Below are positions 23,515 to 35,900 of a DNA stretch of 64,000 bases, piece by piece. The notes under the pieces were generated by a model. That model was not told where the DNA came from, did not search any database, and saw nothing but the letters and a program-made list of their open reading frames with translations. How positions within the stretch are numbered: position 1 is the stretch's first letter; each line of letters starts with the position of its first letter. A program made the translations under genes and the position numbers. Origin of the DNA: Taxillus chinensis (taxonomy: Eukaryota > Streptophyta > Magnoliopsida > Santalales > Loranthaceae); contig CM042086.1 of assembly GCA_023512835.1 (NCBI GenBank), forward strand, positions 14,830,309-14,894,308, written 5' to 3'.

Positions 23515-25299
23515 ATGAAGATGACGGCAAATGGAGGCGCCGTCATGGCGGCGGCTCCCACCGCCAATCCATGTGAAGGTCTGTCATTTTATCTCCCTAC
23601 CCACTACCCAGTACCCCCCCACCCCTCTCTCTCACTCCCTCACTAGAAATCACCGATGAAACGAGCCTGGGATCCAGTGATGAGGCGTCGTTTTAATTTT
23701 CCGGTTTTGTCGCGCTTGTCTGTTACGAATCGGACCAGAAATTGGTTCCAAGATTCCAAATTTCCGTTTCTCCCCCCGCTTCCAGTAATTTTCTGACACG
23801 TGTGGGGGTGGTTTCAGGGGAGAAGAAGAGCATCAACCCGGAGCTATGGCAGGCCTGCGCCGGACCCTTGGTCAACCTGCCGCCGGCGAGGACCCACGTG
23901 CTGTATTTCCCTCAAGGCCACAGCGAACAGGTTAGCCCGCTTCTTCATCTCTCCTCTTCTTCGTCAACCCTGCTATTGTGCGCACCAAGCTGTTTCAACA
24001 AGCTTAGGTTGCACGCCAAGCTGTTTGAAGATCAATCGTGATAGTAGTAGATTATAGATTTATGAGTGGGTTTTGTGTAAATCTGTAATCTTAAGATAAC
24101 TGTAAAAATCTGTCTGGTAACAGGTTGCAGCATCCATGAAGAAGGATGTGGATGCTCAAATTCCAAACTATCCCAATCTTCCATCCAAGCTGCTATGCTT
24201 GCTCCATGATGTCACGCTACAAGTAGGGGTCGACTTTCCGGCTCTGTGTGTGTGTGTGTGTGTGTGTGTTTATACTTCTGCATTAGTTATTTTGAATGCT
24301 AATGCCTGATTTTGCTGCAGGCGGACCCTGAAACGGACGAAGTATATGCACAGATGACCCTCCAGCCAGTTCACTCTGTAATTTCCTCCTTTATAAGCCT
24401 ACTTAAGGGGTCTCTATCTGAGCTTATGAGTATATATTGTTGCACTTTATCGAGTTCTAATGAAATTATTGCACTTTGTTCGCCGTTCAGGTTGATAAGG
24501 ATGCATTGTTGAGTTCAGATCTTGCTATGAAGATGAACAAACCGCAGACGGAGTTCTTCTGTAAAACATTGACGGCAAGCGATACAAGCACTCATGGGGG
24601 CTTCTCTGTTCCCCGTCGCGCGGCGGAGAAGATTTTCCCCCCTCTTGTAAGATTCCTATCACTCTTATGGCTTTGCTGTATTGGTTTCTACATTTGATGA
24701 TTTTACTCTTTTTTTTTTTTTTTTTAATTTTAAAAAAAGGATTTTTCAATGCAACCCCCGTCTCAAGAACTTCGGGCCAGGGACTTGCATGATAAAGAAT
24801 GGGACTTTCGTCACATATATCGCGGTAAATTTACATTGCAGCCCTTGTTAGATTGCCTTATAAACCTATCCAGCACTTTTCCTTGTAGTTTCTATGATTC
24901 TTCATTTTTTTTGATTCTGAAATTGTTGATACCACTCCATAATTTAGGGCAACCCAAACGCCACTTGCTTACAACTGGGTGGAGCGTGTTTGTTAGCGGG
25001 AAGAGGCTTCTGGCTGGTGACTCAGTGTTATTTATCCGGTAATGATAAATATAGTACGAAGGTTCTGCCTTTTTATTTATTTGTTTATTTATGCTTTTAT
25101 TTTGAGCACCGAGTTTCTGACCCTATTTTTTTTTTTTAGTTTGGTTGATTTTTCAAGTTTCACTAATACACCTGATGAAGCCTTTTGCTTCACTAGGAAC
25201 CTGGAAGATATGGATATATTATTCCTGTAATTCAATTATTTTAAAAAATAGTTAAGTAAATCAATAAAGTAAAAAAAACTTTCTATTCTATTGATCGCA

Positions 25300-25330
<31 letters not shown>

Positions 25331-28300
25331 GAAAGTTGAATTTCCTCCATTTACCTGTTATTTTCCTTGCAAAATATATTATCCAAATGGAGCCTTAATG
25401 GTTTCCAGTGGTTGGGAGCAGGGATGAGAAGCAGCAGCTTCTGTTGGGCATTAGAAGGGCGAACCGGCAACCAACCAATTTATCCTCATCAGTGCTGTCA
25501 AGTGACAGCATGCATATTGGAATTCTGGCTGCAGCAGCCCATGCAGCTGCTAATAACAGCCTCTTTAGAGTCTTTTATAACCCAAGGTATGTACTTGTCC
25601 TTGTAAAAATTATATGTATGTGTTTTTTTTGTTTTTGTTTTTGCATATTGTTGAATATTTGTATAGAAACAGCACGTTCCACGCTTATTATTATTAATGT
25701 TTAATTTTGGATCAATTTAAGTTTAATATTCTGAGATTGTTGGCTGAATCAGATATTTAAATATGCAGAGCTAGTCCATCGGAATTTGTTATCCCTTTAG
25801 CAAAGTACTACAAATCTGTTTACACAAACCAAATATCCCCTGGCATGCGCTTCCGGATGATGTTTGAAACTGAAGAGTCCGGAACAAGGAGGTATCTTTC
25901 TTAAGTTTTCATTAATTAAAATGAAAATTATATTTACAAATACTGCATCCATCCAAAAATTTAAAAGGCATGGAATCCTAATGATGGCTTCTTAACTCGA
26001 TGGAATTCTCGTGATCATTTGGAGTTATTCAAGCCGTTAATGTAAATTGTAACCATTAAATTTCTAAATGATGATGTTTTAACTCCATTCCTGATTCTAA
26101 GAATTTATGATCTTATGTGTATTAAATTAAATGATTGCCTAAAATTAAACAAAATGTGAATCTGAACAGAATCTGGGGCGGATTCATGTACGAAGCTGAG
26201 GGATCAGATTTCCGGTGGAATTTATACAAAAGTTAAAAGAGTGTATAGTTAGTCTAGTGTTCCCTCTCCTTAATGGAAAACCCCCACTTTTTTTCAAATT
26301 ATTAGTAATACTTTTGTGCACTTTTTTTTGAGCTTCTTTATTAGTTTTTTGTATCAGATTTGTCGTGGCCGGCTTGGCACCACTTTATGGGCCAAATCTG
26401 GAAGGCAAATTAGGCCTTTGTATGATCTAACAAATGAAAATATATTTTGCAGGTATATGGGCACTATTACTGGTATTAGTGATCTAGATCCCATTAGATG
26501 GAAGAACTCACATTGGCGTAACTTGCAGGTATAATTAGTCATTTTTCTCATTCCTTAAGCAGTTCCATCTTCTTTAGACCATTGATCATTAATATTGATG
26601 TTGTGCTTTATTCCTTTTAATAGGTTGGATGGGATGAGTCAACAGCCGGGGAAAAGCGTAGCAGGGTTTCGTTGTGGGAGATTGAACCTGTCACAAGTCC
26701 ATTTTTCTTCTGCCCCCCTCCATTCATTAGGCCAAAGCGGCCAAGGCAACCAGGATTACCAGGTAGAATCATCAAAATTGTAACTAATTTTCTGAAAAAG
26801 AAGTTTATTACTTATTGTATGACTTGTAGTCAGTGGGTTGTTTTCTTGACATATGTTATGTTATAAAAGGTTCCTTGTTTATTGGTTTATGTATGATGTA
26901 AAATTGAAAAAATGGTTGTTGCTTGTTTTTTTTTTGTTTTTTTGTTTTTTTGGTTGTAGACGATGAGTCTTCTGATCTTGATAACATATTTAAAAGGACA
27001 ATGCCTTGGGTTGGGGATGATGTGGGCATGAGGGAATCTCAGGCTCTCCCTGGCCTAAGCATGATGCAATGGATCAGCATGCAGCAAAACCCTTCATTCA
27101 ATTCAATGCAGTCTAATTACATGAACTCTCTCCCTGGTCCTGTCATGCAAAACCTTGTTGGAGCTGATGTTTCCAGGCAGTTAGGCTTCTCTGCACCACA
27201 AATCCTTCAGCAGAACAGTTTACCATTCAGTGCCCAGAGGCCACCTCAACAAGTGCAACAACTAGATCAGCTTTCAAAGCTGCCAGGAGCAACAGGAAAC
27301 CAATTGAGCTCTATGGTTCAACCGCAGCAACAGCTGAGTGAAATCGGCCAGCAATCAAGGCAAAATTTGATTGGTCAAAATCTTTCGTCTAGCCAGGTGC
27401 TGGCCCAAACCCTTCAGCCTCAAGCACAACTACTGGTCCAAAATCAAAACATTATTCCACAACAATCATTAGTTCAAAACCACCAGCTCCACCGGAACCT
27501 CCCCCAAAACCAGCAGCAAAAACAAATTATGGGCTCTTACCAGTCCTTGAATCCAATGCCGGATCAAGTAGCCCAGCAGCTGCAAATGTCTGACAGCCAA
27601 ATGCAGCTACACTTGTATCAGAAAATGCAGCAGCAGCAACAATCAGTTCTTGCACAGCAATCTATTTCACAGCAGCATGCTGAGCTCATCCAACTCCAAG
27701 ATCAACAGAGGCAGCTTTTGGATGCGTCTCAAAGCTCTTGTAGGTCCATGACACAAAGCAAAATGTTGGATGTGCCACAAGGGACGCCCATGTCACGCTT
27801 GCAGCCACAAGCTCTGACACAGCAGATTATTGGGAGCAATAGCCAAACAAATATGGGATTTTCTCATTCATCCCAGCAGCCAAAGCTTCGGCAACAGCAA
27901 TCCGATGTGCTGCCTGAGTTTCCTGCTGGAAACATGGGACTCCCTCAAACCTCCACCACGCCTAATCATCACTCTACAATTGGAAGCAGTGCAGCTGTGG
28001 GAGGCGTCCAATCAGGCATTACTGATGATGTTCCATCTTGTTCGACTTCACCTTCCACAAACAACTGCTCGAATGGGGTTCAATCGATGGTGAATGTTAG
28101 GAACCACCATAGCATGGCTTTGGGTGAGGAGATAATTCAATCATCTGCTACACTCTTGAGCCCGAGTAATTTGGAAACAGCGACAGCTGCTAATTTGATG
28201 AAGGATTTTCCACCGAAATCTGATGTGAAGCCTTCATTAAATGTATCGAGGCCTCTAAGTCAAGGTGTGTTTACCCAACAAACATATGTGAATGTCGGTG

Positions 28301-29980
28301 GGGCCCAGTTGGACTGCATGGATACGTCTTCTTCAGCCACTTCAGTTAGTCTATCTCAGAATGACTCCCATTTACAGCAGGCCAAAAACCCCCATCTGTC
28401 TTTCAGTCGTCAGTCAATGATATTTAGAGACACAAATCAAGATGCAGATGCACAGGTTGATCACAAAAACAATGTTCCATTTGAGGTTAACATTGATGGC
28501 CAATTGGGGATACCTTTAATTTCCGACCCTTTACTATTGAAGGGTGGGGCTGGTCCAGGCAAGGATTTGTCAAACACTCTGTCTTCTGGAGGTATGCTTG
28601 CAAGCTTTGAGAACTGTGGAGATGCTCAACAGGAACTTTCTTCCTCAATGGTCTCTCAATCATTTGGAGTTCCAGATATGCTATTCAATTCTATTGATTC
28701 CACCTTGAATGATGGAAGCTTCGTCAACCGGGGTCCATGGGCCTCAGCACCACAAATTCCAAAAAATGCGGACCTTTACTAAGGTCTGATGCTTTTTTCA
28801 AAAAAATAAAAATAAAAATTGCTGAATATTGTTTCTCTTCCCCTATCTTTTCTGATTTAGTCACTGGATTTGTGAAGGTGTACAAGCGCGGGGCTGTGGG
28901 CAGGTCCATTGATATCACCCGCTATTCGGGTTATGGTGAACTTAAACAAGATCTGGCTCGTAGGTTTGGGATTGAGGGGCAGCTGGACGACCAACAGAGG
29001 GTGGGCTGGCAGCTTGTTTACCTGGATCACGAGAATGATGTGCTGCTAGTGGGAGATGATCCTTGGGAGTAAGTCTATTTGAATTTGAATTGATTCACTA
29101 CTCCTTCCCTCCCATTTTACTTGCCCGGCCCTGTGCTTTTTACACTCCAATTAACATCGGATTTGTTTTCTCCACCTTACCCTTAAACTATTTGCCTTTT
29201 ATTTGTTCTTTAATTAGCAAACCTTGCATTAATTGTCGAAATTAAATCTGGACATTGATTCATTAGTGCATTAGTTGTCTTAAATTAATGTGAGGGCAAT
29301 GTTGGAGATCTATGCAAACAAAAACATTGTATAAAATACGAAGAGGACGACTAATTTGGAACAGCCAAAATTTTAAAGATGAGGAGTAAAATAGGAAGGT
29401 CGGAACATCATATTTGGCTACTCGAGTAAATTTCATAAGATAGTTATTTTTAGTCACCTTACATCCGATACCGTGCTCACTCTCAGTGGGTCAACGTTTA
29501 ATGCTTTTTGCTGTCATAATTTTACATTGCTTGTTTTCCCGAAAAAACGTTTGATATGCCTGGGGTGTGGATGGTTTGGGTCGGGTCGGGTCACTCCCCC
29601 TTTACCCAAAAGTTTGTTTGCTGTTCAAGCATATTTTCCCAAATTCTCCCTTAAGGAGTAGAGCTCCTGGAGAATCATCTCTGATCCTTTTTTTTCTATT
29701 TTATTTTATGTATATGGCAAGGCTTATAAGCCTAAGAAAATATCTCACGTGATATTGAAATAAACATAAAAATTGTATGTTACATGGTAAGAAGTTAAAT
29801 GCGATTTAAGTACTGTCAGTTGACATCATGTTGTCTGTCTGTGATAAATATTGCAGCGATTTCGTGAGATGCGTCCGCTGCATCAGAATCTTGTCCCCAC
29901 AGGAAGTGGGGACAGGATATTTTGGGAACGACATTCTTCCAAATCAAGCATGCAGCAGCTCTGATGGCGGCAATGCCTAA
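23515..29980 (+). CDS. ARF19-like: Auxin response factor, ARF7/ARF19 clade (class A activator), 14 exons, one frameshift as given
   Basis: Nuclear transcription factor that binds TGTCNN auxin response elements and activates auxin-induced genes unless held by Aux/IAA repressors. Coding exons: 23515-23578, 23818-23930, 24124-24222, 24321-24377, 24491-24646, 24740-24824, 24948-25038, 25422-25586, 25769-25891, 26453-26528, 26624-26762, 26960-28783, 28878-29068, 29857-29980; all introns GT..AG. Domains: N-terminal dimerisation segment ([14 protein letters not shown]); B3 DNA-binding domain about residues 131-233 ([26 protein letters not shown]); ARF ancillary domain ([18 protein letters not shown]) to ~350; Gln-rich activation region ~390-990; PB1 domain ~998-1080 ([24 protein letters not shown]). 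The [13 protein letters not shown] junction, Gln-rich middle and [12 protein letters not shown] tail place it in the ARF7/19 clade. As written, an extra A in 28761-28766 stops translation after ~996 residues, before PB1; with A5 the product would be ~1101 residues, normal for the clade. Confidence 0.95.
24244..24270. repeat. (TG)n microsatellite in ARF intron 3
   Basis: About 13 TG units between the exon 3 donor and exon 4 acceptor. Confidence 0.9.
25299..25330. repeat. (AAT)n microsatellite in ARF intron 7
   Basis: About ten AAT/ATA units. Confidence 0.9.
28761..28766 (+). other. Apparent +1 indel (A6 run) at the ARF PB1 boundary
   Basis: The frame of exon 12 runs to a TAA at 28780-28782. 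Shortening the A6 run to A5 turns the following bases into codons for MRTFTK ending exactly at a GT donor (28784), which is the sequence and splice position expected just before [12 protein letters not shown] in ARF7/19 proteins. Confidence 0.9.
29892..29914 (+). other. Perfect 9-bp stem hairpin inside ARF exon 14
   Basis: TGTCCCCAC, a five-base loop AGGAA and GTGGGGACA form a perfect inverted repeat within coding sequence. It lies right after the conserved ILSPQEV residues, where relatives usually continue with QQMS-type residues, so the right arm appears to have replaced ancestral codons. Confidence 0.7.
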
Positions 29981-32539
29981 TCTATTATTATATATGCTGT
30001 GGGTGCCACCACGTACACTTGCTCAAAATTCATATGCTGGTTGGAAATCAGTACACCATTGGCAACAACATGGCATTAATAGATGTGTGCATGCTCTGGG
30101 AAGGCACTAAGACAGAGCGGCTGTGGTGGGAGGGGCACGCAACGCAATGAAGGCATGCTACCAAAATCTCCAGGCTACATATCAATGCATGCGGGGAGGT
30201 GCCTATATTTTCACTTTACCTGTTCACGTTATAATTTTTCGTTCCACTTCTCGTGCTCCTTGTAGTTATATAGCAAAAGCCTTGAATTTAAATTGCTCGG
30301 TTTGCTTTGATTGCATAGCTGTGTGGAGATCTTTGCATAACAACACGTAAAGAGAAATTTTATTAATGTCGATGCCAGGAATCCCAAGGGTGCATCTTTA
30401 AAATGATGAGGTGAGCTGACTCACTCGAGTTAGGTATCGAGTAATGCCCGTTATCCAAAAATTAATTAATTAATTACTTGGTTTAATATTGCAAATTTCG
30501 AATGGTAGGATTTTTCCCTCTGTTATGTGTTTTTGGAAAATACAACAAAAAGCTTGGAAATGCAAGAATCCTTGAAGTAATGGTTATTATTGAAAATTTA
30601 AAATTTCAAAACCGTCAACAATACTAGTGCCTATTTCACGTCTCTTTAATCTTTATGGTGCTAGCTGAGGCCGGACCTAATAGTTCATGTGGTTTAATTT
30701 GGGGAGTAAAATGGTTTTTTTTTAAAAATTTTTATTAATATGTTTAAGATTTTTTTAATTGCGTTCTTATTTTTCTTATGATTGAAGACATAACTTGGGT
30801 GTAAAAAAAGAAAAAGCGTGACAGCATTTTTAACAATCCTGAGAATTTTTCACATGTGGTGATGAGTTATTTTATAATTTTAATTTTAATAGTACTCCTC
30901 ATTTTATATTTATTATTATTAAAATAATATTTTTTTATTTATTAATAAATATTAGAAAATAATATTATATAATATAAAGAGTGAATAGTTATTCTTTACC
31001 GATATTATAATATTTTTTATTATTTGTAAATAATAAAGAGGGTTAGGGTGTGTTTTTACATTTTTTTAAAAATATTTGAGAAAACTTTGAAAGTTTATTT
31101 TTAGTTTTTTGTTTTAATTTTATAATTTTTTATTTACTATGAAAGTTTGAATTAAAAAAATAAATTTTATTTGGTAAGAGAGAGTATTTTTTTTAAATTT
31201 AAATTTAAATTCATGAAAAAAAGAAAAAAAATTGTCCACGAAATAAAATTTAGAAAATAAAGTCAAAAAGGAAAAAAAAGTCAGTCAAAGAGTTTATATT
31301 TGAAAATATGTTTTGAGATTTTTCCTCGTAAAAAGAAAAATTCCTTTGAGCGACCCCATTTCCAATTCTATCGAGTATCGATCGTAATTTTACTATTATA
31401 TGGAATTTGATAAGCTACTTATATTAAAAGCAACATTTTTGAAGCCTTCAGGGAGCACTCTTTTTTGTGCAACCTTCACTATTTTTAACTGCATTAATGT
31501 ATATATTTTGAGTACTTTTTCGATTTGGTACATGTAAATAAACATTTTTTTTTAAAATAAGATTGAAATAGAATAAAAACTGTGAATAAATGGATTCTAA
31601 ATTATTTTAAAATAAAAATAATAAAATATTTCATCAACCAAAAAAATATATATTATTATTTTAACAAAACGCACACACACACCCGCACATGCAACATGAT
31701 AATAAATTATTATGGTTTACAATAGAACTATTAAAAGCAAAACACCATGGTTGGATCATAATATATTTTGGTAGTATAACCAAGTGATTAATTTGACAGG
31801 TTAAAGCAATTGTCTAGAAAAAAAAAACCTTAGCAACCTGAAAATCACGCTCTGTTCTCACGAATTCTAGTCTTCTGTCCATCATATATTTTACTAATTA
31901 TAAATACCTACCTTAACGATATAACTTGGGTGTAAAAGAGAAAAGAAAAAAGAAAGACACAACACCAATTTCGTGTCAAAATATTCCACTTGATATTTTC
32001 AAAGGAGCACAAATGAAACGCATGGTATGTGTTTTGGTGTTAATTTTATGACTTTAGTTAAAATTTGAATTCTGATTAAAAAAAATTAAAATGTGTTTTT
32101 TTAAAAAAGAATATATATATTTAATCATATCCTATAAATATTGAAAATTAAGTTTGACTTTGATATTATTTATGGTTTTCTAGTTTTAAAAAATATCTTT
32201 TTTTACAAAAAAATGAAAATAATAATTTTTTTTATTTATTAAATTTAAAAATAACTTATCTTTAAAAATTTAAATTAAAAATAATTCTGGACGCAAATTG
32301 GGTTTTTGTCCGCTAACACTGGAACCACGTGTCTATGTGCTTCGCCGTCCGGGCCACCTGAGGGTTAAAATTTAAAATGAAGTCCAGGGATTAAAATCAC
32401 TACGTAGCCAGGTCCCGGTCTTTCTCTCTCTAACGGGACCTGCTTCCCTCCCCCCCCCCCCACCGCGCCCCAACAATTAGGGTTTTCGATTTTTGAACAC
32501 CAACGTCCCGACGCCAGTTGCAGACCGGGCTTGCCATCT
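29981..32539. other. ARF 3' region and ARF-HEN2 spacer
   Basis: The first few hundred bases should be ARF 3' UTR; no firm polyadenylation site was chosen. The rest is AT-rich with no gene. The last ~150 bp turn GC-richer (a C run at 32451-32461) and are probably HEN2 promoter or leader. Confidence 0.5.
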
Positions 32540-32567
32540 CCCTTCCTTCCTTCCTTCCTTCCTTCCA
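32540..32567. repeat. (CTTC)n microsatellite in the probable HEN2 5' UTR
   Basis: Six to seven tetranucleotide units just upstream of a likely 5' UTR splice donor. Confidence 0.9.
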
Positions 32568-32582
32568 TCCCCTTTATTGAAG

Positions 32583-32794
32583 GTACGCACTTATTTTTAT
32601 TTTGTTGTTGTTCATCAATCACTGTCCTGTCCCCCACAAACCATTAACCTCGTACATGTTTTGTGCTTATCTTCATCGAATCGAGTCTGCATGCCTGTGT
32701 TTATTTGAGTCGCGACTTTAATGCGACAGCTCGAAGATCTAGTATCTGAAACTGCCTCACCTCATTCTCTGATTTTTCAAATTTTCTGGCGCAG
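32583..32794 (+). other. Probable 5' UTR intron of HEN2
   Basis: A donor TTGAAG|GTACGC and an acceptor TGGCGCAG|CTAAGG about 212 bp apart frame a T-rich stretch upstream of the start codon. The intron is inferred from splice-site shape alone. Confidence 0.4.
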
Positions 32795-32892
32795 CTAAGG
32801 CTTGGGGGTCTTACGTTGAATTGAAGTGAAGTAGTAGACAGTGAAAAGAAAAGTTTGTTTGTTTGTTTTTTTTTTTTAAAAACATTCTATCT

Positions 32893-32919
32893 ATGCAATG
32901 GAAGAGCCTCAGACATTAG
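32893..32919 (+). promoter_or_regulatory. Out-of-frame upstream ATG overlapping the HEN2 start
   Basis: An ATG five bases before the HEN2 ATG opens an eight-codon frame in another phase that ends at TAG inside the HEN2 coding region. Its context is weak (T at -3), whereas the HEN2 ATG has G at -3 and G at +4, so leaky scanning should favour HEN2. Confidence 0.45.
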
Positions 32920-35900
32920 GTAAGCGAAAGGAGTCTGAGGATTCTGGGACCCAAACGCAAGAATCTGGGTCGAAGCGGCCTAATTTGGCCCGGACTTGCG
33001 TGCATGAGGTTGCGGTTCCCAGTGGGTACACTCTCACAAAAGATGAGTCCATTTATGGGACCCTCTCAAGCCCTACGTATGCCGGCAAGATGGCGAAGAC
33101 CTACTCTTTTGCTCTCGACCCGTTTCAGCAAGTGTCCGTGTCGTGCTTGGAGAGAAACGAGTCGGTTTTGGTCTCCGCGCATACATCCGCGGGGAAAACT
33201 GTGGTTGCTGAGTACGCCATTGCAATGGCTTTTAGAGATAAGCAGAGGGTCATTTATACTTCTCCACTGAAAGCGCTGAGCAATCAAAAATATAGAGAGC
33301 TGACCCAAGAATTCTCGGATGTTGGGTTGATGACGGGCGATGTTACGCTGATGCCCAATGCTACTTGCTTGGTCATGACAACAGAGATTCTCAGGGGGAT
33401 GCTCTATCGAGGTTCTGAGGTTTTTAAAGGAAGTTGCATGGGTTATATTTGACGAGATACATTACATGAAGGATCGCGAAAGAGGGGTTGTTTGGGAGGA
33501 GAGTATTATATTCTTGCCTCCAGCAATCAAGATGGTTTTCCTCTCTGCAACTATGTCAAATGCTACTGAGTTTGCAGAATGGATCTGTAATCTGCACAAG
33601 CAACCATGTCATGTGGTGTACACCGATTTTCGGCCCACACCCCTGCAGCATTATGTGTTCCCCGTTGGTGGAGCGGGGTTGTTTCTTGCTGTGGATGAGA
33701 ATGAGCAGTTCAGGGAGGACAATTTTATCAAGATGCAAGACACTTTTGCGAAACAAAAACAGAATTTGGGCAATGGGAAGAAGAATGCAAACTCCAAAGC
33801 CAGTGGGAGAATCGGAAAAGGTGGATCTGGCTCTGGGGGTTCTGACATTTACAAAATTGTAAAGGTGCATTCATGCGCTGATATTTTTTTCTCTTCACTT
33901 TTGTAGCTAATTGATATTTATCATGTGTTTGGATTCTTTGGCCATGGATTTTATTTTATTTAAATTTCACATATATTCAGGAGCTTTATTTTGGGATGCT
34001 AGCTACAGCATATTTCCTATAGTTATGCTTTTATAGAAAAGTTATGTATTCCCCATTAGTTTTATCCTGGATCTTTTATTTACTATAGTGCTTCAATCCT
34101 TTGATGTTTATTTTGCGTATTGTATGACTAAATGTCAGATTGTGTACTAAGCTCTTCCTATAAACTTGTTGCAGATTTTGAGATGAATTGAACATGTGCT
34201 CCTGTTAGAAAGCTCAACTAATTTGGTCGCATTGTTAACTAAAATTAAGTATTCAGCATATCCTAATACATCATATTGGAGATTGAGATATTTAAAACTA
34301 CTGTGTGCCATATGATAGGGAAAATAAAGAAAACAACGTTTAGTTTTATCTGAAACTATAATGTGCCCTGGGTTTGGAGAAATGGGGGATGGTGATTGAA
34401 GGGATGAGGAAGTAGGAGGGAGAGGAAGATTAGGGGGAGGTTTTGCACTGGAAGAGTAGGGGTGCGGATCTGATGCAGCCTGTAAAGTTTCACTATCAGA
34501 AATTGATTTTTTTTTCTTGCTTTTTTGTTAGTCATTATCTTAATTGATGTACTTATTTTCTTGTGGTGCTATTGCCATGCGCATTGCTTGATTATAGAAT
34601 GATTTGCTCTTCAGATGATCATGGAGCGGAAATTTCAACCAGTCATCATCTTTAGTTTCAGTAGAAGAGAATGTGAACAACATGCAATGTCCATGTCCAA
34701 GCTTGATTTTAATTCAAAGGAAGAGAAGGACGATGTGGAGCAGGTTTTTCAAAATGCAGTACTGTGCTTGAGTGAAGAAGATAGAAATTTGCCTGCTATT
34801 GAGCTGATGTTACCACTACTCCAGCGAGGGATTGCTGTTCATCACTCTGGTCTTCTCCCAATTATTAAAGAATTGGTTGAGCTTCTCTTTCAAGAAGGCC
34901 TTGTAAAGGCACTTTTTGCCACAGAAACGGTGAACTTTTTTCTAGTTTTTCTTTGTAATATCAGATATGAAATTGCATTTCATCACCTCTTTAGCTGAAT
35001 ACTAATATATAAACTGCACACGGTAAAATGTTCCTTGCTTTGTGGATGACAGTTTGCCATGGGATTAAACATGCCAGCAAAAACCGTTGTTTTTACAACC
35101 GTTAAGAAATGGGATGGTGACAGCCATCGATACATGGGATCTGGTGAGTATATTCAGGTGAGTGAGTTTTTTTTTTTTTCATTTATCAGATTTTATTTTC
35201 AATCTTTTTTTATTTGTAATATAGTTTCTATTCATTGTAGATGAGTGGAAGGGCAGGGCGTCGTGGCAAAGATGAGCGTGGCATCTGTATCATAATGATT
35301 GATGAGCAGGTGATTTTTTGGCTGATTGGACTGTCACTTCAAGCAATCAACTATTAGAAAACATGTATTAATAATGTAATGTGAGAGGGTTATGTCATCT
35401 ATCATATGCTCTAAGTGCATGGGTTTTTTTTATTTTTAAATTTGAAATTTTAATTAACTTGTATAGTTCAAAACACATGATATTTCTTTCAAGTGTCTAA
35501 CAATTAGGTTAGACACTTAATTAATACATTTCCAAGCTATGATGATTTTATGTTATTTATTGATCAGTTTATCATACTCATCAATTAATATCTCCATTTA
35601 TATTATTAACTTATTATATTAATATTATATTTATTGATTTGAAGTTAAATGCATTATTGTTATTTTCTTCTGGCTAATTTGAGCAAAATAAACTTGGTAT
35701 TTTAAATTTAAACAAGTTTGACAACCCGAGTTTAAGTGAGCTAAGTCAAATGAGTTTGTAAAGCTAGGCCGAGCTTAAATGAACCCGAACCAGTGCCTAT
35801 TTTAAAGCTTGCTTTATATCTTGGCTTAGGTTTTCGAAATTTTAAACAAAATCGGCTTGTTTAAGTTGAAGCTTATCTCGGTTTTGCTCGTTGGTCCTAC

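Noticed and set aside
23112..23567. 151-codon minus-strand frame opposite the ARF 5' leader
   Set aside because: Antisense to leader and first exon, low complexity, no domain; explained by GC-rich composition.
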